Source: Peribacillus frigoritolerans
GTDB taxonomy: Bacteria > Bacillota > Bacilli > Bacillales > DSM-1321
Length of the DNA: 64,000 nt
Assembly: GCF_030676415.1 (NCBI RefSeq)
Contig: NZ_JAUUTW010000016.1
Coordinates: 1 to 64,000, forward strand
Reading direction: 5' to 3'
Shown here: in pieces, positions 1 through 7,770 of the stretch
Position numbering within the stretch: the stretch's first letter is position 1
Layout: every line of letters starts with the position of its first letter
The notes under the pieces: model-generated
Database searches by the model: none
Told to the model about the DNA's origin: nothing
What the model saw: the letters and a program-made list of their open reading frames with translations, nothing else
Translations under genes and position numbers: made by a program

Positions 1-680
1 TACACCGTCACTTTCGTTCCTTTTGAAAGTATTGCGACTATGCTTGCGGTAGCTTTCCCACTTTTTCGCATATTCAGTGAACCCGTGCTCACATTCACAT
101 ATTTCGTCGTCGTTTTTGCAGGTGTGGCTGCCGTTGATCCCGATCCTGGCTTCGTTGACGATAAATACTTGGTACTGACATATCCTTCTTTTCCATTGGC
201 TTTGACTTTCGCCCAGCCATTGGATTCCGAATACACCGTTACCTGTGTACCTCTTGTCAGCTTCGTGACTATGCTGGCACTACCACTTCCGCTTCTCCGC
301 ATATTTAGTGAACCTGTGCTCACATTTACATATTTTGTTGTCGTTTTAACCGTTGCCGCAGCTTTTTTTACCGCTCCGGGCTTCGTTGACGATAAATACT
401 TGATACTGACATATCCTTCTTTTCCATTGGCTTTGACTTTCGCCCAGCCATTGGATTCCGAATACACCGTTACCTGTGTACCTCTTGTCAGCTTCGTGAC
501 TATGCTTGCACCTTCAGCCCCGGTTTTTCTCATATTGAGCGAACCGGAATTTACATGTACAAACATGACGTCTTCAATATTGGCCTGTTCATCATGTAGT
601 GGAGCTGCAGATATTTTTTCTTCGAAAGCAACTGTAGACAACACTGCAAAACAGAAAGTTGGTATAATTAATTTCTTCAT
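1..680 (-). CDS. Secreted SH3b-repeat protein, C-terminal part missing
   Basis: Reading leftward from ATG at 678-680, preceded by GGGAGGATGAG, the frame stays open to the window edge (226 codons), so the 3' end is not visible. The N-terminus (MKKLIIPTFCFAVLSTVAF) is a signal peptide. At least three bacterial SH3 (SH3b) units follow, each with a VNSGSLNMRK-type start and a GWAKVKANGKEGYVS core, joined by Thr/Lys/Ala linkers. SH3b domains usually bind peptidoglycan, so a wall-associated protein or a hydrolase with a catalytic domain beyond the edge is likely. The first two units are almost identical over about 125 bp at DNA level (around 150-275 and 381-506), pointing to recent internal duplication. 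Confidence 0.85.
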   Translation of the reverse strand, partial: MKKLIIPTFCFAVLSTVAFEEKISAAPLHDEQANIEDVMFVHVNSGSLNMRKTGAEGASIVTKLTRGTQVTVYSESNGWAKVKANGKEGYVSIKYLSSTKPGAVKKAAATVKTTTKYVNVSTGSLNMRRSGSGSASIVTKLTRGTQVTVYSESNGWAKVKANGKEGYVSTKYLSSTKPGSGSTAATPAKTTTKYVNVSTGSLNMRKSGKATASIVAILSKGTKVTV

Positions 681-1050
681 CTCATCCTCCCTACTAAAGA
701 ATTATATTTTTAACATTTATTTAAATATCGGTTAAAATAAGTATAACAACATAGGTATTTATACTCATCCACTTAAAATATATCATATTCCTTTAGATTT
801 AGAGGGAGATAAAAGTAAACTAATAGACATTTGAGTAATTAAGTAGAACTATTCGCAATGAAGCTTATGCGACAAGCAAATGATGAATATAAAGTATATT
901 GATATACTTACTTTCGCTCAAATTAATGCTTATGAGACGAGCATCTTTCTGCATTTACCGAATATATATAAAGGGTAAGCACACGATCTTTATATTTGAC
1001 GGATCGAGGCAATAACCTATATAATAACTGTATATAACTTATAAGAATCC
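681..1050. other. Gene-free AT-rich stretch
   Basis: No open frame with a ribosome site is visible on either strand. It should hold the promoter of the leftward SH3b gene and of the riboswitch transcript. Two loosely similar segments (GCTTATGCGACAAGCA near 863 and GCTTATGAGACGAGCA near 929) are too diverged to name. Confidence 0.5.
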
Positions 1051-1055
1051 TTCTG

Positions 1056-1168
1056 TTAAGGGGAGTAGCTATACAATAAAGTCGTCAGTACAGGATTGAA
1101 TCCTCGGCTTTATTGGCAACTGATTTTAGTTGTTAGCAAGACCTTGCCGATTATTTGGTGAGGTCTTT
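1056..1168 (+). ncRNA. yybP-ykoY (manganese) riboswitch with overlapping terminator
   Basis: The sequence has the conserved 5' core AAGGGGAGTAGC (1058-1069) and the 3' core GCAAGACCTTGCC (1136-1148) of the yybP-ykoY family. Helix P1 can form between AAGG (1058-1061) and CCTT (1142-1145). Inner helices are CAATAAAG/CTTTATTG (1074-1081/1108-1115), AGGAT/ATCCT (1092-1104) and CAACT/AGTTG (1117-1132). The 3' strand of P1 is also the 5' strand of a terminator, AAGACCT (1138-1144) with AGGTCTT (1161-1167) followed by TTTTAATTTT, so aptamer and terminator exclude each other. Family knowledge: Mn2+ stabilises the aptamer and turns downstream genes on. The next gene is a kinase-like protein rather than the usual Mn exporter. 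Confidence 0.8.
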
Positions 1169-1178
1169 TAATTTTGAA

Positions 1179-1217
1179 AAGACGGAATAACCAATAATCG
1201 GTTATTCCGTCTTTTTT
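1179..1217 (+). terminator. Second intrinsic terminator after the riboswitch
   Basis: A perfect 14-bp stem, AAGACGGAATAACC (1179-1192) with GGTTATTCCGTCTT (1200-1213), has a 7-base loop and a T6 tail. It lies between the riboswitch terminator and the start at 1251, with little room for another promoter, so the kinase-like gene appears to need read-through of two terminators. Confidence 0.85.
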
Positions 1218-1250
1218 GATTCGAAAAATTGCACAATAGAGGTGAAAAGC

Positions 1251-1856
1251 ATGCAGAACTATAATGAATTAGCTCAAAGCGTTAAGATTTCCGATGATAA
1301 AAAGCATATATTGCTTGATGCCGACCCATCTTTATCACTGATTGGAAAAGGCCGCAGCGCATATGTATTCCGAATACATTCCACCAATAAGGCACTAAAA
1401 GTGTTTTTCCCGGATCATACTCACACAGCTAAAGTTGAAGCTGAAATATACAAAACCGTCCAATCCATCGAATACTATCCAACTCTATATGATGCGGGGA
1501 TAAATTACCTGGTTATAGATCACATTGAAGGACACACTCTTTTTGAATGTTTAACATTGGGAATCCCTATAACGGAAGAAAACATTGCGGAGATAGACCA
1601 TGCCCTGCAATTGGCAAGGAAAAAGGGATTGAATCCTTCGGATATCCATTTACGAAACATCTTCATCACTTCCGAAAAAAAGGTGAAGATCATTGACGTT
1701 GCAAGGTTTAAGCAAGTAAAATCCTGCAATCAGTGGCACGACTTGAAAAGTGCATTTCACCTTTTCTATTCGAAGTCATTTTTTCCGAAGAAGATTCCCA
1801 GCTTCATACTGAATTCCATTGCAGCGATTTATAAAAAGAGATTTCTGCCCATCTGA
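1251..1856 (+). CDS. Small protein-kinase-like protein (YrzF type)
   Basis: A 201-residue protein with a reduced protein-kinase fold. It has a Gly-rich loop GKGRSAYVF near residue 33, the beta-3 lysine in ALKVFF near residue 50, a catalytic-loop-like stretch SDIHLRNIFI near residue 135, and KIIDVAR in place of KxxDFG near residue 150. It lacks a full C-lobe, as in the short Ser/Thr kinase-like proteins of Bacillus such as YrzF; activity is not assured. ATG 1251 is chosen because AGAGGTG (1238-1244) sits at normal distance; the in-frame GTG at 1242 lies inside that site. It is the first gene after the Mn-type riboswitch and two terminators, so its expression is probably metal- or read-through-dependent. 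Confidence 0.7.
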   Translation: MQNYNELAQSVKISDDKKHILLDADPSLSLIGKGRSAYVFRIHSTNKALKVFFPDHTHTAKVEAEIYKTVQSIEYYPTLYDAGINYLVIDHIEGHTLFECLTLGIPITEENIAEIDHALQLARKKGLNPSDIHLRNIFITSEKKVKIIDVARFKQVKSCNQWHDLKSAFHLFYSKSFFPKKIPSFILNSIAAIYKKRFLPI

Positions 1857-1889
1857 TCCTTCCTATAAAAAATCACATTGGAGGCACAT

Positions 1890-2333
1890 ATGAAAAAAAT
1901 AATGACCATTGCTTTACTGTCCATCCTTACATTAAGCGGATGCTCGCTTTTGGGAGAAGTCAATTCATCATTGGAGTATGCAGATAATGCGACGGAGTAT
2001 GTGAGTACCGTTAAGGAATTTGCCAATGAGGTGCCCGCATTGTCACAGGACGCCGTCACGAATGCCGAAGCAAGAGCAAATCTTGAAAAAGAACTGGAAT
2101 TGATGAAAACGGAGATTGAAGAATTCAATGCAATTGAACCACCCCAAATCGCTGAAGGCATCCACGAGAAGATGGTCAGCTCAAATCAACAGCTTTCAGA
2201 GGGAATTGAATTATATCTGAATAATATTGAAAATGGCCAAATTGACCCTAAGGCATTGGAAGATTCAGAGATAATGAAATCAATCGATAATATAACAGGA
2301 TTGGCAAAACAAATTGAAGAGTTGGGTAATTAA
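1890..2333 (+). CDS. Small lipoprotein, DUF6376-like
   Basis: A 147-residue protein beginning MKKIMTIALLSILTLSGCSLL, a lipoprotein signal with lipobox LSGC (Cys at about residue 17). The rest is acidic and largely helical (SLEYADNATEYVSTVKEFANE, later ENIENGQIDPKALEDSEIM) and looks like the Bacillus DUF6376 family of unknown function. GGAGG at 1879-1883 sets the ATG at 1890; an in-frame TTG at 1878 is discarded because it overlaps that site. It lies 33 bp after the kinase-like gene on the same strand with no terminator seen between them, so co-transcription is plausible. Confidence 0.7.
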   Translation: MKKIMTIALLSILTLSGCSLLGEVNSSLEYADNATEYVSTVKEFANEVPALSQDAVTNAEARANLEKELELMKTEIEEFNAIEPPQIAEGIHEKMVSSNQQLSEGIELYLNNIENGQIDPKALEDSEIMKSIDNITGLAKQIEELGN

Positions 2334-2375
2334 GCAGCCTGCAATGAATAAAAAGGAATCGCTTGAAACAAATTA

Positions 2376-2429
2376 TTGACATGAAACCAAAAGGTTTTAT
2401 ATAATCAACAAAGCAAAACCAATTGGTTT
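2376..2429 (+). promoter_or_regulatory. Sigma-A promoter with two ArsR-type operators
   Basis: TTGACA (2376-2381) and TATAAT (2400-2405) are 18 bp apart. The spacer holds AAACC-AAAA-GGTTT (2384-2397), and the start region holds the perfect palindrome AAACCAATTGGTTT (2416-2429). The two half-site sets match and their centres are 32 bp apart, about three helical turns. Inference: autoregulatory sites for the ArsR-family protein encoded two genes downstream. Confidence 0.8.
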
Positions 2430-2458
2430 CATATTTTCATTTAAAAAGGAGAATCAGT

Positions 2459-2887
2459 ATGGAAAATCAACATACATTACAGGATATCAAGAAGACGGTT
2501 ATTCTTGAAGCACCTATCCAAAAAGTTTGGGATACAGTTTCGACTGCAGAGGGCATAGCTTCATGGTTCATGCCAAATGATTTTCAACCGAAAGTGGGAC
2601 ATGAGTTCCATGTTCAATCACCTTTTGGTCCATCTCCTTGTAAGGTAATGGAGTTAGATGCTCCTCATCGGCTTTCATTCAGTTGGGATACGGACGGTTG
2701 GATCATTTCCTTCATTTTAAAAGAACTGGATGGCAAAACGGAGTTCACCCTTATTCATGGTGGTTGGAAAGAGCCTGAAACGATTCTTCCGAAACCGAAC
2801 GAAAAAAGCTCAGTGATTCGCGATAGAATGGATCATGGCTGGGAACAGATCGTTAATGAAAAACTTAAAAAGGCTGTTGAAGGCTAA
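2459..2887 (+). CDS. AHSA1/START-like (SRPBCC) domain protein
   Basis: A 142-residue single-domain protein of the Activator-of-Hsp90 homologue 1 (AHSA1) family. [20 protein letters not shown], then ASWFMPND and [10 protein letters not shown], are typical of the hydrophobic-cavity helix-grip fold. The ligand is unknown. AAAAAGGAG (2443-2451) precedes the ATG at 2459. The stop codon TAA abuts the GTG start of the following ArsR gene. AHSA1-ArsR pairs are common in Bacilli, and the shared promoter with repeated operators indicates joint control. Confidence 0.85.
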   Translation: MENQHTLQDIKKTVILEAPIQKVWDTVSTAEGIASWFMPNDFQPKVGHEFHVQSPFGPSPCKVMELDAPHRLSFSWDTDGWIISFILKELDGKTEFTLIHGGWKEPETILPKPNEKSSVIRDRMDHGWEQIVNEKLKKAVEG

Positions 2888-3259
2888 GTGTCCGCAGCAG
2901 AAAAGCACGATGTATTTCAGGCTATCGCCGACCCAACCCGCAGAAAGGTCCTGCAATTGCTTGCTGAAGGGGATTTACCCATTTCAGAAATCACTTCTCA
3001 TTTTTCCATGAGCCGTACAGCGATTGCCAAGCATCTTCATATCCTGTCTGAAGCTGAATTGGTCAGTGGCCGGAAGGTAGGGAGAGAGAAACGCTTTCGG
3101 CTTCAGCCAGAACCTTTAGCGGAATTGAAACAGTGGCTTTCTTTTTACGATCAATTTTGGGATAACAAATTATCCATCCTTAAACATGTGATTGAAAATT
3201 CAGGGGAAAATGGATTGAAAGTCATCGAAAAAGAAAAGGAAACGGATGAACCATCATAA
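2888..3259 (+). CDS. ArsR-family transcription regulator
   Basis: A 123-residue winged-helix regulator. VFQAIADPTRRKVLQLL (residues 9-25) and the recognition region ISEITSHFSMSRTAIAKHLHIL are typical ArsR/SmtB. No clustered Cys/His metal site is visible, so it probably belongs to the non-metal ArsR group often found with AHSA1 proteins. It starts with GTG directly after the AHSA1 stop, implying translational coupling. The paired AAACC-N4-GGTTT palindromes over the operon promoter are the obvious operator candidates. Confidence 0.88.
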   Translation: MSAAEKHDVFQAIADPTRRKVLQLLAEGDLPISEITSHFSMSRTAIAKHLHILSEAELVSGRKVGREKRFRLQPEPLAELKQWLSFYDQFWDNKLSILKHVIENSGENGLKVIEKEKETDEPS

Positions 3260-3267
3260 TGAAGAAA

Positions 3268-3298
3268 ACCCTCGGCGCATTGCACCGGGGGCTTTTTC
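3268..3298. terminator. Bidirectional terminator between ArsR and YhgE genes
   Basis: CCCTCGGCGC-ATT-GCACCGGGGGC forms a GC-rich hairpin followed by TTTTT on the plus strand, and by TTTTC on the minus strand. It serves the converging arsR-like and yhgE-like genes. Confidence 0.8.
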
Positions 3299-3304
3299 AT
3301 TAGT

Positions 3305-6160
3305 TTATGCATCCATCTCAATATTATGTTCTTTTCGCTTCCTGATGACCATCGTTAGCAATAGTAGTAGATTAAAGACAATGATGCATCCAGTAAGGAA
3401 CACTATACTCGTTGTCAATGCATCCGTTCCAAGGCTCGTACTCATCGCCTGACGGAAGCCCATGACAGAGTATGTCATGGGTATGAACGGGTGAACATGA
3501 CTGAAGAAGTTATTCGTCAGTTCCACAGGAAACATTCCTCCGCTTGCACCTAGCTGTAATACAAGGAATATCATCGCTAATAAACGACCTGGATTACCAA
3601 ATCCTACGGTCAGGAAGGTAACGATGAACATGAAGGTAAGGGAAGTCAGTATGGAAACCCCAATGAATTGCCCCAAGTTCTCGACCTGTAAATCCATTCC
3701 CCAAATCATGATCGCATCCAACACTAATGCTGAAAGCGTCGCTTGGATAAATAGGACCGTAAATTTACTGAACCACCATGCCACTCCTGATGTAGGCCTT
3801 GTAGAAGGCAAGCCTGTCGGGAATCCCATATTGAAGGCAATAGCTCCTACAAATAAACCAAGAGACAATACATAAGGAGCCAGGGCATGACCATAATTCG
3901 GCACGTCACTGCTTTTTTGTTCTTTAACCTGTGTCGGTTCAGCAATCATGCTGTAATTATCATCGGTTGTTTTATTTTCACTTATTTCTTCTGCACCATC
4001 ACTGAGTTTTTCCGATAGCTCGACCGTTCCATCTTTAAGTGAGGAGATTCCATCACCCAATTTATCGGAACCTTCAGCAAGTGCTGATGAACCTTCATTG
4101 ACCTTATCTGCGCCATCAGCAAGCTGGATGACTCCATTGCTCAAAGTAGGCAGATTGCTTGCCAATTGTTCAGTGCCTTTAACAAGTGCTGATGAGCCCT
4201 CGTTCAAGGCCGCTGAGTTGGCATTCAGTTGATTGGCCCCATTAGCAAGTTTGCTTGCCCCTTCGCCAACTTGGCTAACCCCAAATGTGTACTTCTCAAG
4301 ACCATTCCCAAAGGAGGATGACCCTGCTTGAAGTTGTGAAACTCCATCAACCAACTGACCAGATCCCTCAGTTAGTTTTGAAAGGCCATTATTTAACGAG
4401 GAACCGCCTTGTGCTAACTGGTTGATCCCCTTCACTAATTCAGGTGTCTTTTCATTTAAACTTTGTGTTGCCGCCGTTAATTGATTGCTGCCTTCAACAG
4501 CTTCATTCAAACCGCCATATAATCGGGTTGAACCAGGAATCAATTGTTCTTCCAGTGCATTCCTTATTGCTGTATACCCGTTTAACGCTGAAACAGCGTT
4601 TGGATTTACTTTATTCACCGCATTATTTAAATTGGCCACTTGTTCTGGAAGCTGGCCTAATCCATTCAATACAGGCATTACTTTATCCGTTAATTGCGTT
4701 GATAAGTCGGATACACTTGCAGCAAGAGTCGATGCGATTTGTTTTTGTGCTTCCGCTTGGTTTTGAAGTTCATTTTGAATGGCTCCGATTAATTCGGATT
4801 GTTGTTCACTGGTCACGCTTTTGAATGCTTCCGTGTTTTGAACGGCACTGATCGTGCTCTGACCATTATTCGCAATTGTTGATTGAAGTTCCGTTAAGGC
4901 CGCTTGACTGTTATTGAGGTCTTCAGTAATGCCGGATACGGTACCGGACGTGCTGCTTCCTGCGGGAACAGCTTCTTGCAATTGATTTACACCGCTTTGA
5001 ATGCTTGTCAGTCCTTGCTTAAGCTGATTCAGCTGTTCTTCTGCGGGCAATTGACCATCCATTTTTTTCAGGCCGTCATTTAACGCCTGGCTTCCTTCTC
5101 CCAGTTTATTGATTCCCTCATTTAAACTCTGCTGACCTGATGCCAATTTTGGAATTCCTGTCGATGGGTCCGCCAGCTGGCTTGCATTTTGTGATAATTG
5201 ATTCAACCCATCATTCAAATTCGCACTGCCTGTTTGCGCTTGTGCCAATCCAGTATTTAAAGTTTGCGCTCCCGGAACCACTTTGGCCAGCCCAGTGGAT
5301 AGTTGGGAAGAACCTTGTATAAGTGCTTCACTATTATTAGTCAATTCCCCTGTACCTGATGCGAGTTCGTCCGCACCCTTTTGCAACTGGCCTACACCGG
5401 TAGTGTATTGTGAAATTCCCTTATTTAATTCAGACGCGCCACTTTCAAGTTCATTGGCTCCTTCCAAAAACTCGCCGACGCCAATTTGAAGTTTATTCGC
5501 TCCATCTTTAAAAGTTAATGTGCTCGAAGCTAACTTATTCAGATTTTCTGTCACTTCTTTGTTTCCATCATGCAGTTTTTCAGCACCGTCATCCAGTTTT
5601 GATGCCCCATCTGCCGCATCGCCAAATCCTTCTCCGATTTCATCCAGTTGGGAGAAGATCGCTTCCGCATATTCTTTTGTGACACTTTCGGCAATTTCCG
5701 TTTTCAAATTATTCGTTGCCTGTTTCCCGACCGTTTCAGAAACGAAACTGCGTCCAGGATTCACATCATACGTTAAATTCATTTTTTGGGGCTTATCATC
5801 CATGACGGTAGAAGCATTTTTTGAAAAGTCCTCCGGAATGGTAATGACCATATAATATGTACCATCATCGAATCCTTTTTTCGCCGCCTTTTCCGTTACG
5901 AAATGCCATTCCAAATCATCATTGTCCTTTAATTGCTCGATTAGCTCATTACCGACTTTTAAGGTTTTCCCCTCATATTCCGCCTTCACATCCTTATTCA
6001 CGACTGCAACAGGCAATTTTCCTGTATTCCCGTATGGATTCCAAGCAGAACTAAGGAATAACCCCCCATAAATAATCGGGACGAACAGTAAAACGATTGC
6101 GACACCGAGCAGTTTTCGATTTGTAAGGAAAAGCTTCCATTCTTGTTTAAGCATGTTCAC
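3305..6160 (-). CDS. YhgE/Pip-family membrane protein with long tandem-repeat ectodomain
   Basis: A 951-residue protein of the YhgE/Pip (phage infection protein) family. One membrane segment lies near the N-terminus (about 15-37). About 650 extracellular residues follow, mostly 7- or 11-residue LxxGxxxLxxG-type repeats (LNDGLNQL, LNEGINKL and similar) expected to form a long helical rod. Five to six membrane segments fill the last 200 residues. Family members include the lactococcal phage c2 receptor and relatives of type VII secretion proteins; the native role is unclear. The GTG at 6160 overlaps the Rrf2 stop by 4 bases (GTGA) and has AAAGGTGA upstream; ATG at 6154 is the alternative. It is co-transcribed with, and probably controlled by, the Rrf2 regulator. 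Confidence 0.85.
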   Translation of the reverse strand: MNMLKQEWKLFLTNRKLLGVAIVLLFVPIIYGGLFLSSAWNPYGNTGKLPVAVVNKDVKAEYEGKTLKVGNELIEQLKDNDDLEWHFVTEKAAKKGFDDGTYYMVITIPEDFSKNASTVMDDKPQKMNLTYDVNPGRSFVSETVGKQATNNLKTEIAESVTKEYAEAIFSQLDEIGEGFGDAADGASKLDDGAEKLHDGNKEVTENLNKLASSTLTFKDGANKLQIGVGEFLEGANELESGASELNKGISQYTTGVGQLQKGADELASGTGELTNNSEALIQGSSQLSTGLAKVVPGAQTLNTGLAQAQTGSANLNDGLNQLSQNASQLADPSTGIPKLASGQQSLNEGINKLGEGSQALNDGLKKMDGQLPAEEQLNQLKQGLTSIQSGVNQLQEAVPAGSSTSGTVSGITEDLNNSQAALTELQSTIANNGQSTISAVQNTEAFKSVTSEQQSELIGAIQNELQNQAEAQKQIASTLAASVSDLSTQLTDKVMPVLNGLGQLPEQVANLNNAVNKVNPNAVSALNGYTAIRNALEEQLIPGSTRLYGGLNEAVEGSNQLTAATQSLNEKTPELVKGINQLAQGGSSLNNGLSKLTEGSGQLVDGVSQLQAGSSSFGNGLEKYTFGVSQVGEGASKLANGANQLNANSAALNEGSSALVKGTEQLASNLPTLSNGVIQLADGADKVNEGSSALAEGSDKLGDGISSLKDGTVELSEKLSDGAEEISENKTTDDNYSMIAEPTQVKEQKSSDVPNYGHALAPYVLSLGLFVGAIAFNMGFPTGLPSTRPTSGVAWWFSKFTVLFIQATLSALVLDAIMIWGMDLQVENLGQFIGVSILTSLTFMFIVTFLTVGFGNPGRLLAMIFLVLQLGASGGMFPVELTNNFFSHVHPFIPMTYSVMGFRQAMSTSLGTDALTTSIVFLTGCIIVFNLLLLLTMVIRKRKEHNIEMDA

Positions 6161-6663
6161 TCTTTTTCACCTTTCTTTTTCCGCAGTACTTCACTCAATG
6201 ACGCCGAATTCCAATTAAGAGTCGGTATATCCGTGGTGCCAAAGCTTTCTTTTAGTAAATCTGCCACTGTTTGTCTGGAAAAGAACTCCATTAATAGTTC
6301 ATCCGCCTGAGAAAACATCCGCCGAAGGACGTCCATCCCCTTCTCTGCATACTCTCCATCTTTAAACGCTTTTTCTATAAGACCTGTATCCGGAAACATC
6401 GAAATGGGTCCTTCCATCGCTTCAATAATTTCAAGGTTTTTAATCTTATCTACGCTTTTGGCAAGAGAAAGGCCGCCGTTATTACCAGGAACGGAAGTGA
6501 TTATCTGCTTAACGACCAATTTCCTTATGATTTTTTTCAAATAAGAAGGAGACACCTCTAATCGCCTACTGATCTCATTAGATGAAAGCGGTACATTTTT
6601 ATCCTGGGTAGAGAGTATAACAATGATGCATATAGCTTGCTCAACCCCTTTTGTTAATTGCAA
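6157..6663 (-). CDS. Rrf2-family transcription regulator
   Basis: A 168-residue protein with an N-terminal winged helix (SSNEISRRLEVSPSYLKKIIRKL, residues 27-49) and the Rrf2 wing motif GNNGGLSLAKSVDKI. The three Cys that bind an Fe-S cluster in IscR/NsrR are absent, so it is not a cluster sensor of that type; the inducer is unknown. The start is TTG at 6663 with AGAGGTG eight bases upstream. The gene overlaps the YhgE/Pip-family gene by 4 bases, forming a two-gene operon. A TCCATAATGGA palindrome lies about 45 bp upstream. Confidence 0.85.
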   Translation of the reverse strand: MQLTKGVEQAICIIVILSTQDKNVPLSSNEISRRLEVSPSYLKKIIRKLVVKQIITSVPGNNGGLSLAKSVDKIKNLEIIEAMEGPISMFPDTGLIEKAFKDGEYAEKGMDVLRRMFSQADELLMEFFSRQTVADLLKESFGTTDIPTLNWNSASLSEVLRKKKGEKE

Positions 6664-6703
6664 ATCTGTTCACCTCTTCTAGTATGTATATAGATGTTCA
6701 ATA

Positions 6704-6714
6704 TCCATAATGGA
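6704..6714 (-). promoter_or_regulatory. Palindrome upstream of the Rrf2 gene, possible operator
   Basis: TCCATAATGGA is an 11-base perfect palindrome in the leader region of the rrf2-yhgE operon. Autoregulation by the Rrf2 protein is an inference; no exact promoter was assigned. Confidence 0.4.
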
Positions 6715-6780
6715 CATTGGGTATCTATAATTAAATCTCGTTTCATCTTAAAAATCAAGTTATTTCTAGTAAAAATTTCT

Positions 6781-6828
6781 AAAAAAAAAGTGAACCCCTT
6801 ATTACAGCACCATGCGGGGTTCACCTTT
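6781..6828 (-). terminator. Terminator of the thioredoxin-like gene
   Basis: On the minus strand GTGAACCCC (6824-6816) pairs with GGGGTTCAC (6798-6790) and is followed by nine T. It lies 10 bp after the thioredoxin-like gene. The plus strand has only a short CTTTTC tail. Confidence 0.88.
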
Positions 6829-6838
6829 TCAAGGTCTT

Positions 6839-7153
6839 TTATAGGTCATTTAGAAATTCATTGACCGCTTCTGGAGTTTTAGCATTTGCACTGTGCAGGT
6901 GTGCAACCTTTTCGCCATTTTTAAATACTAATAGTGATGGAATACCCATTACCGTTTGCTCTTCAGAAATCTCAGGGAACTCGTCACGATCGATTGTAAA
7001 CCACTGTTTGTCTTGATGTTCTTGAGTGATCTCATCGATGAACATGTCTAAACGTTTGCAGTCTGGACACCATGTCGTCGTAAAAATCCCGACCGTCAGT
7101 CCCTCTTGGTTGATTTGTTCACGGTATTCTTGTTCAGTATTGATATTTTTCAT
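6839..7153 (-). CDS. Thioredoxin-family protein (YtpP type)
   Basis: A 104-residue thioredoxin fold with redox motif WCPDCK near residue 30 and the cis-Pro turn GIPSLLVFKNGE near residue 70. The Pro-Asp dipeptide between the cysteines, rather than Gly-Pro, puts it with the YtpP-like thioredoxin proteins of Bacillus, general thiol-disulfide oxidoreductases. ATG 7153 is chosen because GGAGGAGACAATC directly precedes it; a longer reading to 7204 would have no ribosome site. It stands as a single gene with its own terminator. Confidence 0.88.
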   Translation of the reverse strand: MKNINTEQEYREQINQEGLTVGIFTTTWCPDCKRLDMFIDEITQEHQDKQWFTIDRDEFPEISEEQTVMGIPSLLVFKNGEKVAHLHSANAKTPEAVNEFLNDL

Positions 7154-7319
7154 GATTGTCTCCTCCGGGCTTTTATACTTTAATCCATGAATTAATGTAC
7201 TCAAGGATTAATATATAATTAATTCCTTCACAGTACAAACGGTTTATCCTGGATCTATCTAACTCTTGCCCGGTTTCCCCCCCCCTTTTAGATCGTCTTT
7301 TTATTAAAATCCAAAATAA

Positions 7320-7446
7320 TCAAGCAGCCTCCAATTCTTCTTTATGGTCCTTGGAAAATTTCCTCGCAATAAGGCTGACTCCAATCATTACAATCACATT
7401 TATGAGGAGAGCGACAAGACCAATGTTCAAGTCTTTAATGGCTTGC
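7320..7446 (-). pseudogene. C-terminal remnant of a sodium/solute symporter
   Basis: The minus strand reads ALPQAIKDLNIGLVALLIN then VIVMIGVSLIARKFSKDHKEELEAA and stops at TGA (7322-7320). One transmembrane helix followed by a charged tail resembles the end of SSS (PutP/OpuE-like) sodium/solute symporters. No start or upstream coding sequence remains; just upstream the sequence turns into repeat family A. The body of the gene was lost, probably by rearrangement at the repeat. The family assignment rests on about 40 residues. Confidence 0.6.
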
Positions 7447-7449
7447 GGC

Positions 7450-7740
7450 AATGCCCGAAAAAGCTACAGTTTTTTCTAAAAAAAAACATTCCGTTGATTG
7501 TAACGGAAGGTGCGAGACTCCTGCGGGAAAAACGTGTCCAAGGGAGACCCCGCAGGCGCAAAGAGCGCCGAGGAGGCTCCCGGACCGCCCGCGGAAAGCG
7601 AGTGCCTGGAGTGGAAATCATATAGTACAACCAGGTCTTGTTTATGTTTTTTCATTCGTTAACGCACTTTTTTCAATCTGTCCGTGCCTCATGGTTCGGG
7701 GTGTCACTTACGAACCCCCTTTGGCCAACAAACTGAAATA
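7450..7740 (+). repeat. Repeat element, family A (copy A1)
   Basis: The conserved core at 7492-7620 runs from GTTGATTGTAACGGAAGG through CGAGACTCCTGCGGG and GAGACCCCGCAGGCGC to GAGTGCCTGGAGTGGAAATC. The flanks (CTACAGTTTTTTC on the left, GGTTCGGGGTGT and CCAACAAACTGA on the right) also recur with other copies. The core has no stop in several frames and produces false Arg/Gly-rich reading frames; it is not coding. Confidence 0.85.
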
Positions 7741-7741
7741 A

Positions 7742-7762
7742 GCCACTATCCAGTGGCCTTTT
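7742..7762. terminator. Hairpin at the end of repeat A1
   Basis: GCCACT-ATCC-AGTGGC is followed by CTTTTC on the plus strand and TTATTTC on the minus strand. It directly follows the element end CAAACTGAAATA and lies just beyond the VOC gene that ends at 7771, so it is that gene's likely terminator. Confidence 0.6.
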
Positions 7763-7770
7763 CACTTCAT

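Noticed and set aside
40-735. 231-codon plus-strand frame
   Set aside because: It is the complement of the SH3b gene; the minus strand has signal peptide, SH3b motifs and ribosome site.
2341-2375. Attenuator before the AHSA1 gene
   Set aside because: No stable hairpin plus T tract was found; the dyads are better explained as operators.
4444-4824. Plus-strand frames opposite the YhgE/Pip gene
   Set aside because: Shadows of the repeat-rich coding strand.
7344-7741. Arg/Gly-rich frames over repeat A1 (also at 22760-23200, 27660-28000, 33340-33620, 41714-41957)
   Set aside because: The same sequence recurs as a non-coding repeat in both orientations; the frames are low-complexity and lack ribosome sites.
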